59,381 nt of DNA from positions 1 through 59,381 of the forward strand of contig CAKRGM010000014.1 of the NCBI GenBank assembly GCA_934330725.1, written 5' to 3'. Under the pieces are notes generated by a model, which saw nothing but the letters and a program-made list of their open reading frames with translations, was not told the DNA's origin and searched no databases. The stretch comes from an uncultured Lachnospiraceae bacterium. GTDB taxonomy: Bacteria > Bacillota > Clostridia > Lachnospirales > Lachnospiraceae. The position numbers were made by a program, and so were the translations under genes. Below, piece by piece: positions 16,201 through 25,750 of the stretch (position 1 is its first letter; every line of letters begins with the position of its first letter).

Positions 16201-16529
16201 GCTATCCGGTAAGCTTTAAGAAGGATGGAAGTATAAGCGGCAGTGGAAGCCATGTGATGAGTACTGAAATGTTTGAACTTTTAAATGAGTATATCAGCAA
16301 AAAGACTGCTGATATGTCAGAAAAAATATTTGCAGGGCAGATAAGGGTCAATCCATATGATTTCGGTAATAATACTTCATGTACTTATTGTCCTTTCAGC
16401 GCAGTATGTGGATTTTCTCCTGATTTAAACAGCCTGGATTACAGGCATATCAAGAAGCTTAAGAGTACAGATATATGGGAAAATATAAGGAATGGAGTTG
16501 ATGAGAATGGCAAATCTCTGGACGAATGA
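13215..16529 (+). CDS. addB: AddAB helicase-nuclease subunit B
   Basis: A 1104-residue subunit of the AddAB enzyme, which resects double-strand breaks up to Chi for RecA loading. The amino end has GGSGSGKSQYLYND (a Walker-A-like motif at about 8-15) and VVPEQYTMETQ. The C-terminal nuclease carries NVIDYKTGKTDFELLK. The iron-sulphur cluster cysteines are seen as CQFAYFLQYGL (about 737) and CTYCPFSAVCG (about 1056-1065). Length fits the family. AGGGGA ribosome site. Overlaps addA by 23 bp if addA starts at 16507. Confidence 0.95.
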   Translation: MSLQLILGGSGSGKSQYLYNDIIKRSQEHPKQNYIIVVPEQYTMETQKKIVNMHPRRGILNIDVVSFERFAFKVFEEVGGQNRPVLDDTGKNLIIRRVLESCKKNMTYFGSSINKVGFVSELKSVISEMLQYNIGPDRLKEICEQSKQNRQLSAKLNDISLVYSAFKDYMSSNYITSEEILDVLCNVLNKSDMVKNSEIVFDGFTGFTPVQYKLIRLLLNQCRSIQISITIDRSEKVNVYEGMQNLFFMSKEFIQKLMKICDEKHVEVKNNIYLGNDVNYRFIKDNKPISDLAYLEKNIFRFGRERYMDVPENIKIYNAFVPKDEAQFVVSEIIKLTRLGGYRYKDIAIVLGDMDSYAKITAKLLELNDIPYFLDNKRKVTGSSFVELIRSSLEIIEKGYTYDSILRYLKTGMTGIDKNDIDVLDNYCIAMGIRGKKAWHDKWKKQAIRGKNKYDLERLNELRQKIVDDLSYLQDCVDNSKKGAVKVKDMMMALYRFITALNCSQAINEMGSRKEAGKEYDQLYKKVMQLFDKIVELLGEEILSIGEFNKIIDAGFDEIKVGLIPPTNDCVVIGDIERTRLDNVRVMFFMGVNDGIVPKTSENRSVLSQTDRNYLENMNIEMAPSSRKKAFIQRFYLYLIMTKASEKLYISYSGKDTAGNTILPSYLIRNIRNSFPEIQVSRSENIKPQLGYIKIPKAQIEWNEENYINTLSANTVLDLYGNEISGSVTSFEKFASCQFAYFLQYGLKLTERDEYKFAVNDFGTILHAVLEDVTGRLIDSKKSISLLSDDERSRMVTESVIKITNDYGNTILKDSSRNEYMIDRIIKLADRTVLTVGKQLEKGMFTPDAYEIKFLVDSDRVKGDKRLSMVGKIDRIDICEDDENVYVNVIDYKTGKTDFELLKTYYGLKLQLITYMKAAMNIEKIRHPAKRIIPSGILYYNIENPIIEADSISGDDSENKDCIELKLLEALRMKGVINDNISIIKKMDDTDGKSLCYPVSFKKDGSISGSGSHVMSTEMFELLNEYISKKTADMSEKIFAGQIRVNPYDFGNNTSCTYCPFSAVCGFSPDLNSLDYRHIKKLKSTDIWENIRNGVDENGKSLDE

Positions 16530-19500
16530 CCAGCTAAAAGCAATAAATACTGATGGGCGTAATATTCTTGTGTCTGCAGCGGCAGGTTCCGGAAAGACGG
16601 CAGTGCTGGTTGAACGTATTATAAGAAAGATTACATCAGCAGACCTTGATGTAGACATAGACCGTCTCGTAGTAGTTACATTCACCAAAGCAGCTGCAGC
16701 GGAAATGAAGCAGAGAATACGCCAGTCAGTTGACAGACTGTTGGAGCAGGATCCGTCTGATGAAAAACTGCAAAGACAGCTGGCACTTATTGATAATGCA
16801 CCAATAACTACTATTGACAGCTTCTGCCTTAATATCGTAAGAAACTATTTTGCAGATATAGATATTGATCCCGGCTTTAAGATTGCAGATGAAGGAGAAA
16901 TAAAGCTTATTGAAAATGATGTGATGCAGGAGATGTTAGAGGATTATTACGCATCACATGATGACCGGTTTTACGATTTTGTTGAGGCATATGGAACCGG
17001 AAGAAACGATTCTGCCATAGAGGATATTATTTTAAAGCTTTACAGATATGCAAGAAGTTATCCATGGACGGACGAGTGGTTTGATGAAAGTCTGTCAGCC
17101 TATAATATAAAGGATGAAGGCGGACTTGAACAGCTGCAGGCAGTAAAATATCTTAAGAATTACATAATATACAGGCTTAAGGATTTCGATAAAAAATATG
17201 AAACGGCACAGCAGGTATGTGAAAGTCCAATGGGACCGCTTAAGTATCTTACTTCTATAAAAGAGGATCATGCATCAATTAAACAGATTCTTGCCGCTGA
17301 TAAAATTGAAAAAATCGGACAGCTTATAAATGCTGTTACATTTTCAAATATAGGCAGAGTATCTGCAAAGGATACGGATGAGGATAAAAAAGAATTTGTA
17401 AAATCTATTCGTGATGAATATAAGAATTTTATAAAGAAAGAAATGCAGGAAAATATATTTTCAAGGGACATAAGCCTTTTGATATCTGATATTGAAAAAA
17501 CAAGTCACGCTGTTGAAATGATGGTAAAGCTGGCAAAAGACTTTTCGGCAAGGATGCAGGCAGAAAAGAGAAGCAGAAATATTATCGATTTTAATGATAT
17601 GGAGCATATGGCATTAAATGTTCTTGTAAAACGTGTGGACAGTAAAATAGTTTACACCGAGGCATCGGATGCGTTAAGTGATTACTACAGTGAAATATTT
17701 ATTGATGAGTATCAGGACAGCAATATGCTGCAGGAAGTGATACTTACTGCTGTATCTAAGGGAAAGTATGATGAAACGGAAAACAACATATATATGGTTG
17801 GTGATGTAAAGCAGAGTATTTATAAGTTCAGAATGGCGTGCCCGCAGCTTTTTATGGATAAATATAATTCATATTCCATGGATGTTAACAGTACCTGTCT
17901 TAAGATACTGCTTCAGGTCAATTACCGCAGCCGCATTAATGTGCTTGAATCTGCAAATGATGTATTTAATAAAGCCATGACAGATGAATTCTCAGGGATA
18001 AGCTATGATGAGGGTGCTCGTCTCAATCTGGGATTTGATTATCCGGAAAATGAATTGCAGCTTGATACGGATACTGATATTTATGTTGCAGAACAGTCAG
18101 ATTCTTCAGATATGGCAAGAGACAGTGAAGGAAAACTCATTGCGGGAATTATTAAGCAGCTGCATGATAAAAAGGCAGATGGAACCTATAACATGGTATA
18201 TGATAAAAACTGCAAAAACGGATACAGAAGAATCCGCTACAGTGATATAGTTGTTATTACAAGATCGGTTAAAGGCTGGTCAGATACATTTGTAAATGCA
18301 CTTATGAATGAAGATATTCCGGCTTATTCAGATGCTTCTGAAGGCTACTTTAATGTAAGAGAGGTAAAGCTGGTTTTAAATTATCTTGCAGTTATTGATA
18401 ATCCACTACAGGATATACCAATGGCAGCAGTAATGCTTTCTTATTTTGGAGGATTTAATACTGATGAACTGGCAGCCATACGTAATGTGGATAAGGATGT
18501 TTTTCTTTTTGATACATTAAGAAGTATTATTATATCCGAAGAAGAAAGTGAACCGAAAAGTGAAAATGAAAGCAATCCGGTGGATAATTCAGTTTCATTA
18601 AAGCAGATAAGTGGAAAACTAAAAGAAAAGACAAGAAGGTTTGTTGAAAACATAGACAGACTGCGCCAGATGAAGGAGACACTTTCTGTAAATGACCTGC
18701 TGTGGGAGATATTATATAACACAGGTTATTATGATTATGCCGGGACAATGCCTGCAGGTTCAAGGAGGCAGGCCAACCTTGATATACTTTTATCCAGGGC
18801 AGCCGCATTTGAAAAAACAAGTTACAGTGGACTTTTTAACTTTCTGCGATATATTGAAAGACTTAAGAAGTTTGATATTGACTTTGCCGAGGCTTCGCTT
18901 CTTGGCGAAAATGATGATCTTATAAGGGTGATGAGTATCCACAAGAGTAAAGGTCTTGAATTTCCGGTAGTTATTCTTGCAGGAATGGGCAAAAAATTTA
19001 ACCAGCAGGATTCAACGGGACCTGTAATAATTGACAGCGATTTGGGAATTGGAACAAATCTTATCGATGTGGGACTCAGGACGAAAAGGACAACCCTGAT
19101 AAAACAGGCGATTTCAAAAAAGATTGTTCAGGAAAATATAAGTGAGGAACTAAGGGTTTTATATGTAGCCATGACAAGGGCAAGAGAAAAACTCATTATG
19201 ACAGGAACAGTTTCAAATATTGATAATTCTGTAGATAAATGGAATAAGACAACGGAGATTCTAAAACAGGAGGATGCTTATTCATATGCGGATATTTTAG
19301 GATTTTCCAACTATTTTGATATTGTGATGCCGGTTGCGGGAATGCCACAGGAACAAAGAAAAGGGCATTTTAAAGTGAAATATATTGCCGATACAGATAA
19401 TGGCATGAATACGGATGAATATAACGGAGCCGATACAGATAATAGCATCAATACAGATAAATATAATGTAGCCGATGCAGATACCGGCATGGATGCAGAA

Positions 19501-20295
19501 GAATATACAAATGCGGGTACCGACAGGCATAATGATATGCAGACGGGACACAATACAACATCAGAAGCTGTTAAGACTGTAGAACTTCCTGAATATCCAT
19601 ATGAAACAGGCAGGCAGCACAAAGTCAAGATTACAGTTTCAGAATTGAAAAAGATGCAGCAGGATACAGATTTTGATTCACAGGATATGTCTATAGAGGC
19701 AGTCTTATGTGAGAAAGCCGAAAATGAAAATTCAGGTGAGGACGAGGTTTATGTGCCACAGTTTATTTCAGGAAAGCAGACAGAACTTGCAGGCTCTGAC
19801 AGAGGTACAGCATATCACAGGGTCATGGAGTGCCTGGATTATAACAGGGTTGATTCCGTACAGCATATTAAAGAGTGCATTGAGCAGATGGTTGCAGATG
19901 AGAAATTAACCGACAGACAGGCTGAGTGTATTAATACGGAGGTTATATGTGCATTTGTGCAGTCGGATATCGGCATGCGTGTTAAGAAAGCTTTTCTGGC
20001 AGGGAATGTAAGAAGAGAGCAGCCGTTTGTGTTTGGAACAGACCAGCAGGATACAAATGATATACTTCTTGTTCAGGGAATAATAGATTTGTATTTTGAA
20101 GAAAATGACAGACTTGTCATAGTAGATTATAAAACTGACAGAGTCTCAAAAAATAAATATGGTGAAGAAGAACTTGTAAAAAGGTATGCTGTCCAGCTGG
20201 ATTATTATGCGAAAGCTTTGCAGCAGCTTACAGGAAAAGAAGTGTCAGAAAAGGTGATTTATTCATTTACACTGGGAAAGGCAATAAGGGTCTGA
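16507..20295 (+). CDS. addA: AddAB helicase-nuclease subunit A
   Basis: A 1262-residue UvrD/RecB-like helicase with a C-terminal nuclease. Walker A SAAAGSGKTAVL lies at about 18-29, VTFTKAAAAEM at about 54-64, IDEYQDSN at about 400, MVGDVKQSIYKFRMA at about 434, VMSIHKSKGLEFP near 810 and the nuclease core IVDYKTDRV near 1204. Between helicase and nuclease is an unusual insertion of three 14-residue repeats (19390-19515) rich in Asp, Asn and Thr. The start at 16507 has GGAG nine bases upstream; 16492 and 16501 are alternatives. It works with AddB, encoded just upstream. Confidence 0.95.
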   Translation: MANLWTNDQLKAINTDGRNILVSAAAGSGKTAVLVERIIRKITSADLDVDIDRLVVVTFTKAAAAEMKQRIRQSVDRLLEQDPSDEKLQRQLALIDNAPITTIDSFCLNIVRNYFADIDIDPGFKIADEGEIKLIENDVMQEMLEDYYASHDDRFYDFVEAYGTGRNDSAIEDIILKLYRYARSYPWTDEWFDESLSAYNIKDEGGLEQLQAVKYLKNYIIYRLKDFDKKYETAQQVCESPMGPLKYLTSIKEDHASIKQILAADKIEKIGQLINAVTFSNIGRVSAKDTDEDKKEFVKSIRDEYKNFIKKEMQENIFSRDISLLISDIEKTSHAVEMMVKLAKDFSARMQAEKRSRNIIDFNDMEHMALNVLVKRVDSKIVYTEASDALSDYYSEIFIDEYQDSNMLQEVILTAVSKGKYDETENNIYMVGDVKQSIYKFRMACPQLFMDKYNSYSMDVNSTCLKILLQVNYRSRINVLESANDVFNKAMTDEFSGISYDEGARLNLGFDYPENELQLDTDTDIYVAEQSDSSDMARDSEGKLIAGIIKQLHDKKADGTYNMVYDKNCKNGYRRIRYSDIVVITRSVKGWSDTFVNALMNEDIPAYSDASEGYFNVREVKLVLNYLAVIDNPLQDIPMAAVMLSYFGGFNTDELAAIRNVDKDVFLFDTLRSIIISEEESEPKSENESNPVDNSVSLKQISGKLKEKTRRFVENIDRLRQMKETLSVNDLLWEILYNTGYYDYAGTMPAGSRRQANLDILLSRAAAFEKTSYSGLFNFLRYIERLKKFDIDFAEASLLGENDDLIRVMSIHKSKGLEFPVVILAGMGKKFNQQDSTGPVIIDSDLGIGTNLIDVGLRTKRTTLIKQAISKKIVQENISEELRVLYVAMTRAREKLIMTGTVSNIDNSVDKWNKTTEILKQEDAYSYADILGFSNYFDIVMPVAGMPQEQRKGHFKVKYIADTDNGMNTDEYNGADTDNSINTDKYNVADADTGMDAEEYTNAGTDRHNDMQTGHNTTSEAVKTVELPEYPYETGRQHKVKITVSELKKMQQDTDFDSQDMSIEAVLCEKAENENSGEDEVYVPQFISGKQTELAGSDRGTAYHRVMECLDYNRVDSVQHIKECIEQMVADEKLTDRQAECINTEVICAFVQSDIGMRVKKAFLAGNVRREQPFVFGTDQQDTNDILLVQGIIDLYFEENDRLVIVDYKTDRVSKNKYGEEELVKRYAVQLDYYAKALQQLTGKEVSEKVIYSFTLGKAIRV
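19390..19515 (+). repeat. 42-bp tandem repeat inside addA
   Basis: Three in-frame units of 42 bp at 19390-19431, 19432-19473 and 19474-19515 each encode 14 residues of the form D-T-D-N-x-[MI]-N-T-D-x-Y-N-x-A. The third unit is more diverged. The repeat lies in a linker between the helicase and nuclease domains. Confidence 0.8.
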
Positions 20296-20314
20296 TTTAA
20301 GGAAGAGAGTTTTT

Positions 20315-21268
20315 ATGTTTCGAATATTTGGGGAAAAGGATTTTAAAAATAAAATGGAAACAGTTGTTGCACCGTTTATACGGGAAAATGTAAAGGACGG
20401 ATATTTTTACAGCAGCGACGGGGCAAGAATGCATTATTATGCGGCTGTTAATCAGATGGAAAGGGCAGCTGTTGTAATAAGCCATGGATTTAAAGAGTTT
20501 TTTTCCAAGTATCATGAGATGACATACTATTTATACAAAATGGGTTACTCGGTCTTTTTTATTGACCATAGAGGTCATGGCTTTTCATACAGGGAAGTTC
20601 CGGAATATGATAAGGTGACGATTAAAAGTTATAACCGTTATGTTGAAGATTTAAAAAGCTTTATGGACCAGATTGTTTCGCATGAAAGCATGACACGCAG
20701 ATACTATCTCATAGCTCATTCCATGGGTGGTGCAATTGGAGCACTTTTTTTAGAAAAATATCCAAAATATTTTAAAAAGGCAGTATTAAGTGCTCCACTA
20801 ATGGAGATGAATTTTCAGGGAATACCAAAGCCTGTAGTCAGATTCCTGCTTATTTTTGGACAGCTTATGCACTGGAATACAAGGTATGTGCCAAAACAGC
20901 ATGGATATACCGGAAAGTATAATTTTAAAACCAGCAACTGTATGTCACAGCCGCGTTATGAATATATTTATCAGTATAAAAAAACTGTTCCACAGTTTCA
21001 GATGAGTGGGGGAAGTTACGACTGGACTAATGCAACAGTTAAGGCGACCAGACAGATATTACGGGATGTGGAAAAGGTACGTGTTCCGGTTCTTTTAATT
21101 CAGGCAGGAGCTGATTCGGTGGTAAAGCTCAGCGGACAGAATCGTTTTGCAGACCGGTCATTGATGGTACATATGGTGCGAATTCCTGATTCAAAGCATG
21201 AAATGTTTAATGGAACACTTAAAATAAGAAAGAAATTTTACAGCGAGGTGTTTAAGTTTCTGGGTTAA
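20315..21268 (+). CDS. Alpha/beta hydrolase (lysophospholipase/monoacylglycerol-lipase type)
   Basis: A 317-residue protein of the Hydrolase_4 (serine aminopeptidase S33-like) group. HGFKEF forms the oxyanion-hole region, DHRGHGFS is the usual strand-4 motif, AHSMGGAIG holds the nucleophile Ser, GADSVV the Asp and SKHEMF the His. No signal peptide. It starts 19 bp after addA with a GGAAGAGAG ribosome site, so it may share its transcript. The substrate is probably a lipid or ester and cannot be specified from sequence. Confidence 0.85.
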   Translation: MFRIFGEKDFKNKMETVVAPFIRENVKDGYFYSSDGARMHYYAAVNQMERAAVVISHGFKEFFSKYHEMTYYLYKMGYSVFFIDHRGHGFSYREVPEYDKVTIKSYNRYVEDLKSFMDQIVSHESMTRRYYLIAHSMGGAIGALFLEKYPKYFKKAVLSAPLMEMNFQGIPKPVVRFLLIFGQLMHWNTRYVPKQHGYTGKYNFKTSNCMSQPRYEYIYQYKKTVPQFQMSGGSYDWTNATVKATRQILRDVEKVRVPVLLIQAGADSVVKLSGQNRFADRSLMVHMVRIPDSKHEMFNGTLKIRKKFYSEVFKFLG

Positions 21269-21308
21269 ATCAAATTCAAACTTTCACAAATTAAATTTCC
21301 TAAAGATG

Positions 21309-21337
21309 TTGAAGAACTACATTTTATGATGTATAAT
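21309..21337 (+). promoter_or_regulatory. Promoter of the small gene at 21392
   Basis: TTGAAG at 21309-21314 and TATAAT at 21332-21337 have a 17-bp spacer. Confidence 0.65.
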
Positions 21338-21391
21338 AAATTACATATGCGATAGAATGTAAAGAATTATAGCATGATGGAGGAATGGAAA

Positions 21392-21652
21392 GTGACAAGA
21401 ACTTATAGTGTAAAATATAAAAATAAAAGCAAAATGTTAAAAGACAGTGATGCAATCAGTAATACAGAAAAGGTTATCCTTGAAGATCCTTTAGTAAAAT
21501 CTGTAAAGATTACTGATGAGGGACAGATTTTTTCTATCGAAGTAGAGAATGAAGATGATTTTCCAGAGGTTATGAACAAGGTCGTTAATGTATTCAGAAA
21601 GATTGATGATAAGTCTGAAGTATCATATAAGTTTGGTCTGAATCGTAATTAG
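21392..21652 (+). CDS. Conserved small hypothetical protein
   Basis: An 86-residue protein, predicted alpha/beta, with a basic start (TRTYSVKYKNKSK) and an acidic middle; no recognised motif. A GTG start at 21392 is chosen because GGAGG lies eight bases before it at 21379-21383. The in-frame ATG codons at 21374 and 21377 precede that site and have none of their own. It has its own promoter and a strong terminator, so it is monocistronic. Function unknown. Confidence 0.7.
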   Translation: MTRTYSVKYKNKSKMLKDSDAISNTEKVILEDPLVKSVKITDEGQIFSIEVENEDDFPEVMNKVVNVFRKIDDKSEVSYKFGLNRN

Positions 21653-21673
21653 TTAGATTAAATAGTTGTTTTT

Positions 21674-21723
21674 AAGCCTGTGGTGCAAAGTTATATTGCA
21701 TCATGGGCTTTCTGTGTTTTTTA
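21674..21723 (+). terminator. Intrinsic terminator
   Basis: AAGCCTGTGGTGCAA pairs with TTGCATCATGGGCTT (15 positions, several G-T pairs), followed by a T-rich run. Confidence 0.85.
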
Positions 21724-21775
21724 GTTTTCATTAAAATATATTGATTTTAGTAATGGTTTTTAGGAGGATTTTCAA

Positions 21776-23371
21776 GTGCCTGATATAAAAAAAGAGATTG
21801 AAAAAAGAAGAACATTTGCAATTATATCCCACCCGGATGCAGGTAAGACAACTCTTACAGAAAAGTTTCTGCTTTATGGTGGAGCAATTAATCTTGCAGG
21901 TTCAGTAAAAGGTAAAAAGACAGCAAAGCATGCAGTATCTGACTGGATGGAGATTGAAAAACAGAGAGGTATTTCTGTTACATCTTCAGTTCTGCAGTTT
22001 AATTATGGTGGATATTGTATCAATATTCTTGATACTCCCGGACATGAGGATTTCTCAGAAGATACTTACAGAACGCTTATGGCGGCAGATTCTGCAGTAA
22101 TGGTAATTGATGCATCAAAGGGTGTAGAAAAACAGACAATTAAGCTGTTTAAGGTATGTGTTATGAGACATATTCCGATTTTTACATTTATAAACAAAAT
22201 GGATAGAGAGGCAAATGATCCTTATGAACTGCTTGATGAGATTGAGAATGTTCTTGGTATAAGTACATGCCCTGTAAACTGGCCTATTGGATGTGGTAAG
22301 GAGTTCAAAGGCGTATATGACAGAAATGAAAAAGAAGTCTCTTTATTTAAGGCAGCCATGAATGGTCAGAAGGAAGTTGCAACAAAAAAAATTAAGATAG
22401 ATGATCCACAGCTTCTTGAAGAAATCGGACAGGGATTTTTTGATAAATTAAATGAGGATATTGAATTATTAGATGGGGCAAGTGCGGAATTTGATCTGGC
22501 CAAGGTTCAGGCAGGAGATTTAACACCTGTATTTTTTGGCTCTGCTCTTACAAACTTTGGTGTTGAAACATTTCTTCAGCATTTCCTTAAGATGACGACA
22601 TCACCGCTTGCAAGAAATTCTTCAGCAGGTCTTATTGATCCTTTCAGGGATGATTTTTCGGCATTTGTATTTAAAATCCAGGCAAATATGAATAAGGCGC
22701 ACAGAGACAGAATCGCATTTATGAGAATCTGCTCAGGCAAATTCGAAGCCGGAATGGAAGCATTTCACGTTCAGGGAAATAAAAAGATAAAATTAAGCCA
22801 GCCGCAGCAGATGATGGCACAGGAGCGTCATATTGTCGAGGAGGCATATGCAGGTGATATTATCGGTGTTTTTGATCCGGGTATTTTTTCTATCGGTGAT
22901 ACAATATGCACATCAAACGAGAAGTTTATGTACGAGGGGATTCCTACATTTGCACCGGAGCATTTTGCAAGAGTACGCCAGATAGATACCATGAAGCGTA
23001 AACAGTTCCTTAAAGGTGTAAGCCAGATAGCACAGGAAGGTGCAATTCAGATATTCCAGGAATTTAACACAGGTATGGAAGAGATTATTGTAGGTGTGGT
23101 AGGTGTGCTTCAGTTTGATGTGTTGCAGTTCCGTCTTGAGAATGAATATAATGTCCAGATAAAGCTGGAGCCATTACCATATGAGCATATAAGATGGATT
23201 GAAAATCCACAGGAAGTAAATGTTGACAGAATTGTTGGAACGTCTGATATGAAAAAGATTAAAGACTTAAAAGGCAATCCGCTTCTTATATTTGCAAACA
23301 GCTGGAGTGTTAATATGGTTCTTGAGCGTAATGAGGGACTTAAGCTTTCAGAGTTTGGAAAGAACAACTAA
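21776..23371 (+). CDS. prfC: Peptide chain release factor 3
   Basis: A 531-residue translational GTPase that removes RF1/RF2 from the ribosome after termination. G1 is SHPDAGKTTL (about 18-27), G3 DTPGHEDFSEDTYR and G4 NKMDR, and the RF3-specific C-terminal domain extends to full length. The start codon is GTG at 21776, with AGGAGG ten bases upstream. Confidence 0.96.
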   Translation: MPDIKKEIEKRRTFAIISHPDAGKTTLTEKFLLYGGAINLAGSVKGKKTAKHAVSDWMEIEKQRGISVTSSVLQFNYGGYCINILDTPGHEDFSEDTYRTLMAADSAVMVIDASKGVEKQTIKLFKVCVMRHIPIFTFINKMDREANDPYELLDEIENVLGISTCPVNWPIGCGKEFKGVYDRNEKEVSLFKAAMNGQKEVATKKIKIDDPQLLEEIGQGFFDKLNEDIELLDGASAEFDLAKVQAGDLTPVFFGSALTNFGVETFLQHFLKMTTSPLARNSSAGLIDPFRDDFSAFVFKIQANMNKAHRDRIAFMRICSGKFEAGMEAFHVQGNKKIKLSQPQQMMAQERHIVEEAYAGDIIGVFDPGIFSIGDTICTSNEKFMYEGIPTFAPEHFARVRQIDTMKRKQFLKGVSQIAQEGAIQIFQEFNTGMEEIIVGVVGVLQFDVLQFRLENEYNVQIKLEPLPYEHIRWIENPQEVNVDRIVGTSDMKKIKDLKGNPLLIFANSWSVNMVLERNEGLKLSEFGKNN

Positions 23372-23480
23372 TTTAAATTGTACATTTTGACGATATCATA
23401 TATAGATAAGCGTGATTTGGGAGTGTAGCGTAGTTTACAATTACATGATAAATATTCAGGATGAGGGGGTGGTTTGTACT

Positions 23481-25652
23481 ATGGAAACCACAGGAAAAGG
23501 CATAATTGCAAAGAGGGTTAAAGCGATTATGTTTACTGTTTTATTATGCACAGCCGTACTGTCATCAGTACTGATGTTTACAGCAGGTACGTCTGATGTT
23601 AAAGCTCAGTCGCAGATAACAGGCACGGTAAATGCCGGAGTGACGGCATTAAGAGTCAGAACATCAACAGATACATCGAGTACAGCCAATGTTATTACAA
23701 AGGTAGATGGAGGCCAGAAGTTTGATATACTTGATACCATAAAGGTAAGCAGTAATTATTCATGGTACAAGGTTGGATTTACTTATGGTGGAAAATATAC
23801 GATTGGTTATGTCTCAAGTGACTATGTGACAATTGATACGGAAAATAATGACGGTTCAGATTATGATGACAGCGGTGATTTTGAAGCTTATCTGTCATCA
23901 CAGAATTTTCCAGAATCATATAAAGAAAGTTTAAGGCAGCTGCATAAAAAGTATCCTAAATGGGTATTTATTGCTGACCATACGGGAAAGGACTGGAATA
24001 CTGTAGTTGCAAATGAAAATGTAATAGGACGGAGTCTTATTTACAGCAGTGCAAAGTCATCCTGGAAATCTACAGACCCAAAGGCATACAACTGGGAAAA
24101 GGATGAGTGGTACTCCTTTGATTCAGGAGGATGGGTGCAGGCATCAGATGAGCTTGTCCGGTATGCATTAGATCCGAGGAATTTTATTGATGAGGATTAT
24201 ATATTCATGTTTGAAACCTTATCATACAATAAAAATATCCATACAGAGGCAGGGGTATCAAATGTCATAAGCAATTCATTTATGGCATCATCTAATCATG
24301 ACCTTTCATTTAATGGAAAATCATATACATATGCATCAGGGCTTGTGCAGGCAGGTACACAGTCTGGTGTCAGTCCGTTTCATCTTGCTACAAGAATTAT
24401 ACAGGAGCAGGGCAATGATGGTAAAGGAAACAGCATTTCCGGAAATGTAAGCGGTTACAATGGATACTATAATTATTATAATCAGGGAGCTTATAAGACA
24501 TCAGCTAACAGTGCAGTTGTAAATGGATTAAGATTTGCATCTATATCTGACAGCACCACTTTAAGGCCGTGGAATACAAGAATGAAGTCAATTGTAGGTG
24601 GGGCAGTTTATCTTGGAAGAAATTATATTAACAGAGGACAGGATACACTGTATTATGAGAAGTTTGACCTGAAAACACCGTATACTCATCAGTACATGAC
24701 AAACATACTTGCACCAAGAAGTGAATCACAGACTGCATCGAAGGCATACAGCCAGAATGCAAAGAATAGTACATCGATTGTATTTAAGATTCCTGTGTAC
24801 AATAATATGCCTTCAAAAGCATGTGCATTGCCAACAGGTGATGGAAATCCGAATAACACACTCAAATCGTTAAGCGTTGACGGACAGACACTTACACCGA
24901 CATTCAGTATGTTTACTACATCTTATGACCTTATTGTAGAAAATAATATTACAAGTATTAATGTCAGTGCAGCTGCATCATCTTCATCAGCCACTATAAG
25001 TGGTACAGGAGTACATAATCTTGATGTGGGCAGAAATACAGTTAATGTAAATGTAGTGTCACAAAGCGGAAAGACCATGACATATACAATAAATGTTGTA
25101 AGAAAAGAAGCAGCGTCAGATGATGGTTCCAATGGTGGTAATAAGCCTGGTGATAATAAGCCTGATAATAGTAAACCTGGTGATAATACGGGTGGTAATG
25201 ATCAGGGTGGTACCACAGATAAACCTGGATTTACAACAGACTATGTTCTTAATAATACTGAGAAGACGGTTTCGGGTGTCGGAGTCGGAAGTAATGCAGT
25301 CGATGTTTTAAATGCAGTAAAGTGTTATGGTGGGGCAACAGCCAGAATAATTGACAGGAATGGAAATGAAAACAATGGTACGGTAGGAACGGGAAGCTGT
25401 CTTGTGATATGTAATTCTGCAGGGCAGGAGATTCAAAGGTATACATTTATCATTTATGGTGATATGAATGGAGATGGAAAAATAGATATTTATGATCTTA
25501 TAAAGATGAGACAGCATCTGCTTGGGATAAAGAGTCTTGATGGGGTATATGTTAAGGCTGCGGACACAAACAGGAAGAATGATGGGATAAATATCTATGA
25601 TTTGATATACTTAAGACGGCATTTGTTGGGGATTTCGTATATAAGCCAGTAG
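23481..25652 (+). CDS. Secreted glucosaminidase with SH3b, cadherin-like and dockerin-like domains
   Basis: A 723-residue exported protein. It has a signal peptide (to about residue 42, VKAQ), a bacterial SH3 domain (about 45-115) and an N-acetylglucosaminidase domain (about 270-400, with HLATRIIQEQG carrying the likely catalytic Glu). Then come a cadherin-like beta-sandwich (about 455-540), a PGDNKP-type linker, a small beta domain, and two dockerin-type repeats at the end. The first repeat has a canonical calcium loop, GDMNGDGKIDIYD; the second, DTNRKNDGINIYD, has one extra residue. Expected role: cleavage of peptidoglycan glycan strands. The start at 23481 follows a GAGGGGGTGG site; upstream in-frame ATGs lack a signal-like context. 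The next gene carries a cohesin-like domain. Confidence 0.85.
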   Translation: METTGKGIIAKRVKAIMFTVLLCTAVLSSVLMFTAGTSDVKAQSQITGTVNAGVTALRVRTSTDTSSTANVITKVDGGQKFDILDTIKVSSNYSWYKVGFTYGGKYTIGYVSSDYVTIDTENNDGSDYDDSGDFEAYLSSQNFPESYKESLRQLHKKYPKWVFIADHTGKDWNTVVANENVIGRSLIYSSAKSSWKSTDPKAYNWEKDEWYSFDSGGWVQASDELVRYALDPRNFIDEDYIFMFETLSYNKNIHTEAGVSNVISNSFMASSNHDLSFNGKSYTYASGLVQAGTQSGVSPFHLATRIIQEQGNDGKGNSISGNVSGYNGYYNYYNQGAYKTSANSAVVNGLRFASISDSTTLRPWNTRMKSIVGGAVYLGRNYINRGQDTLYYEKFDLKTPYTHQYMTNILAPRSESQTASKAYSQNAKNSTSIVFKIPVYNNMPSKACALPTGDGNPNNTLKSLSVDGQTLTPTFSMFTTSYDLIVENNITSINVSAAASSSSATISGTGVHNLDVGRNTVNVNVVSQSGKTMTYTINVVRKEAASDDGSNGGNKPGDNKPDNSKPGDNTGGNDQGGTTDKPGFTTDYVLNNTEKTVSGVGVGSNAVDVLNAVKCYGGATARIIDRNGNENNGTVGTGSCLVICNSAGQEIQRYTFIIYGDMNGDGKIDIYDLIKMRQHLLGIKSLDGVYVKAADTNRKNDGINIYDLIYLRRHLLGISYISQ

Positions 25653-25750
25653 ATAGCAATAAATACAGTATGTATATTTATAGTTTTAACTGATCGGATG
25701 AACAGACAGATAATAAAAATAAAATAACAGCCAGATGGGGGCAGGACAGA

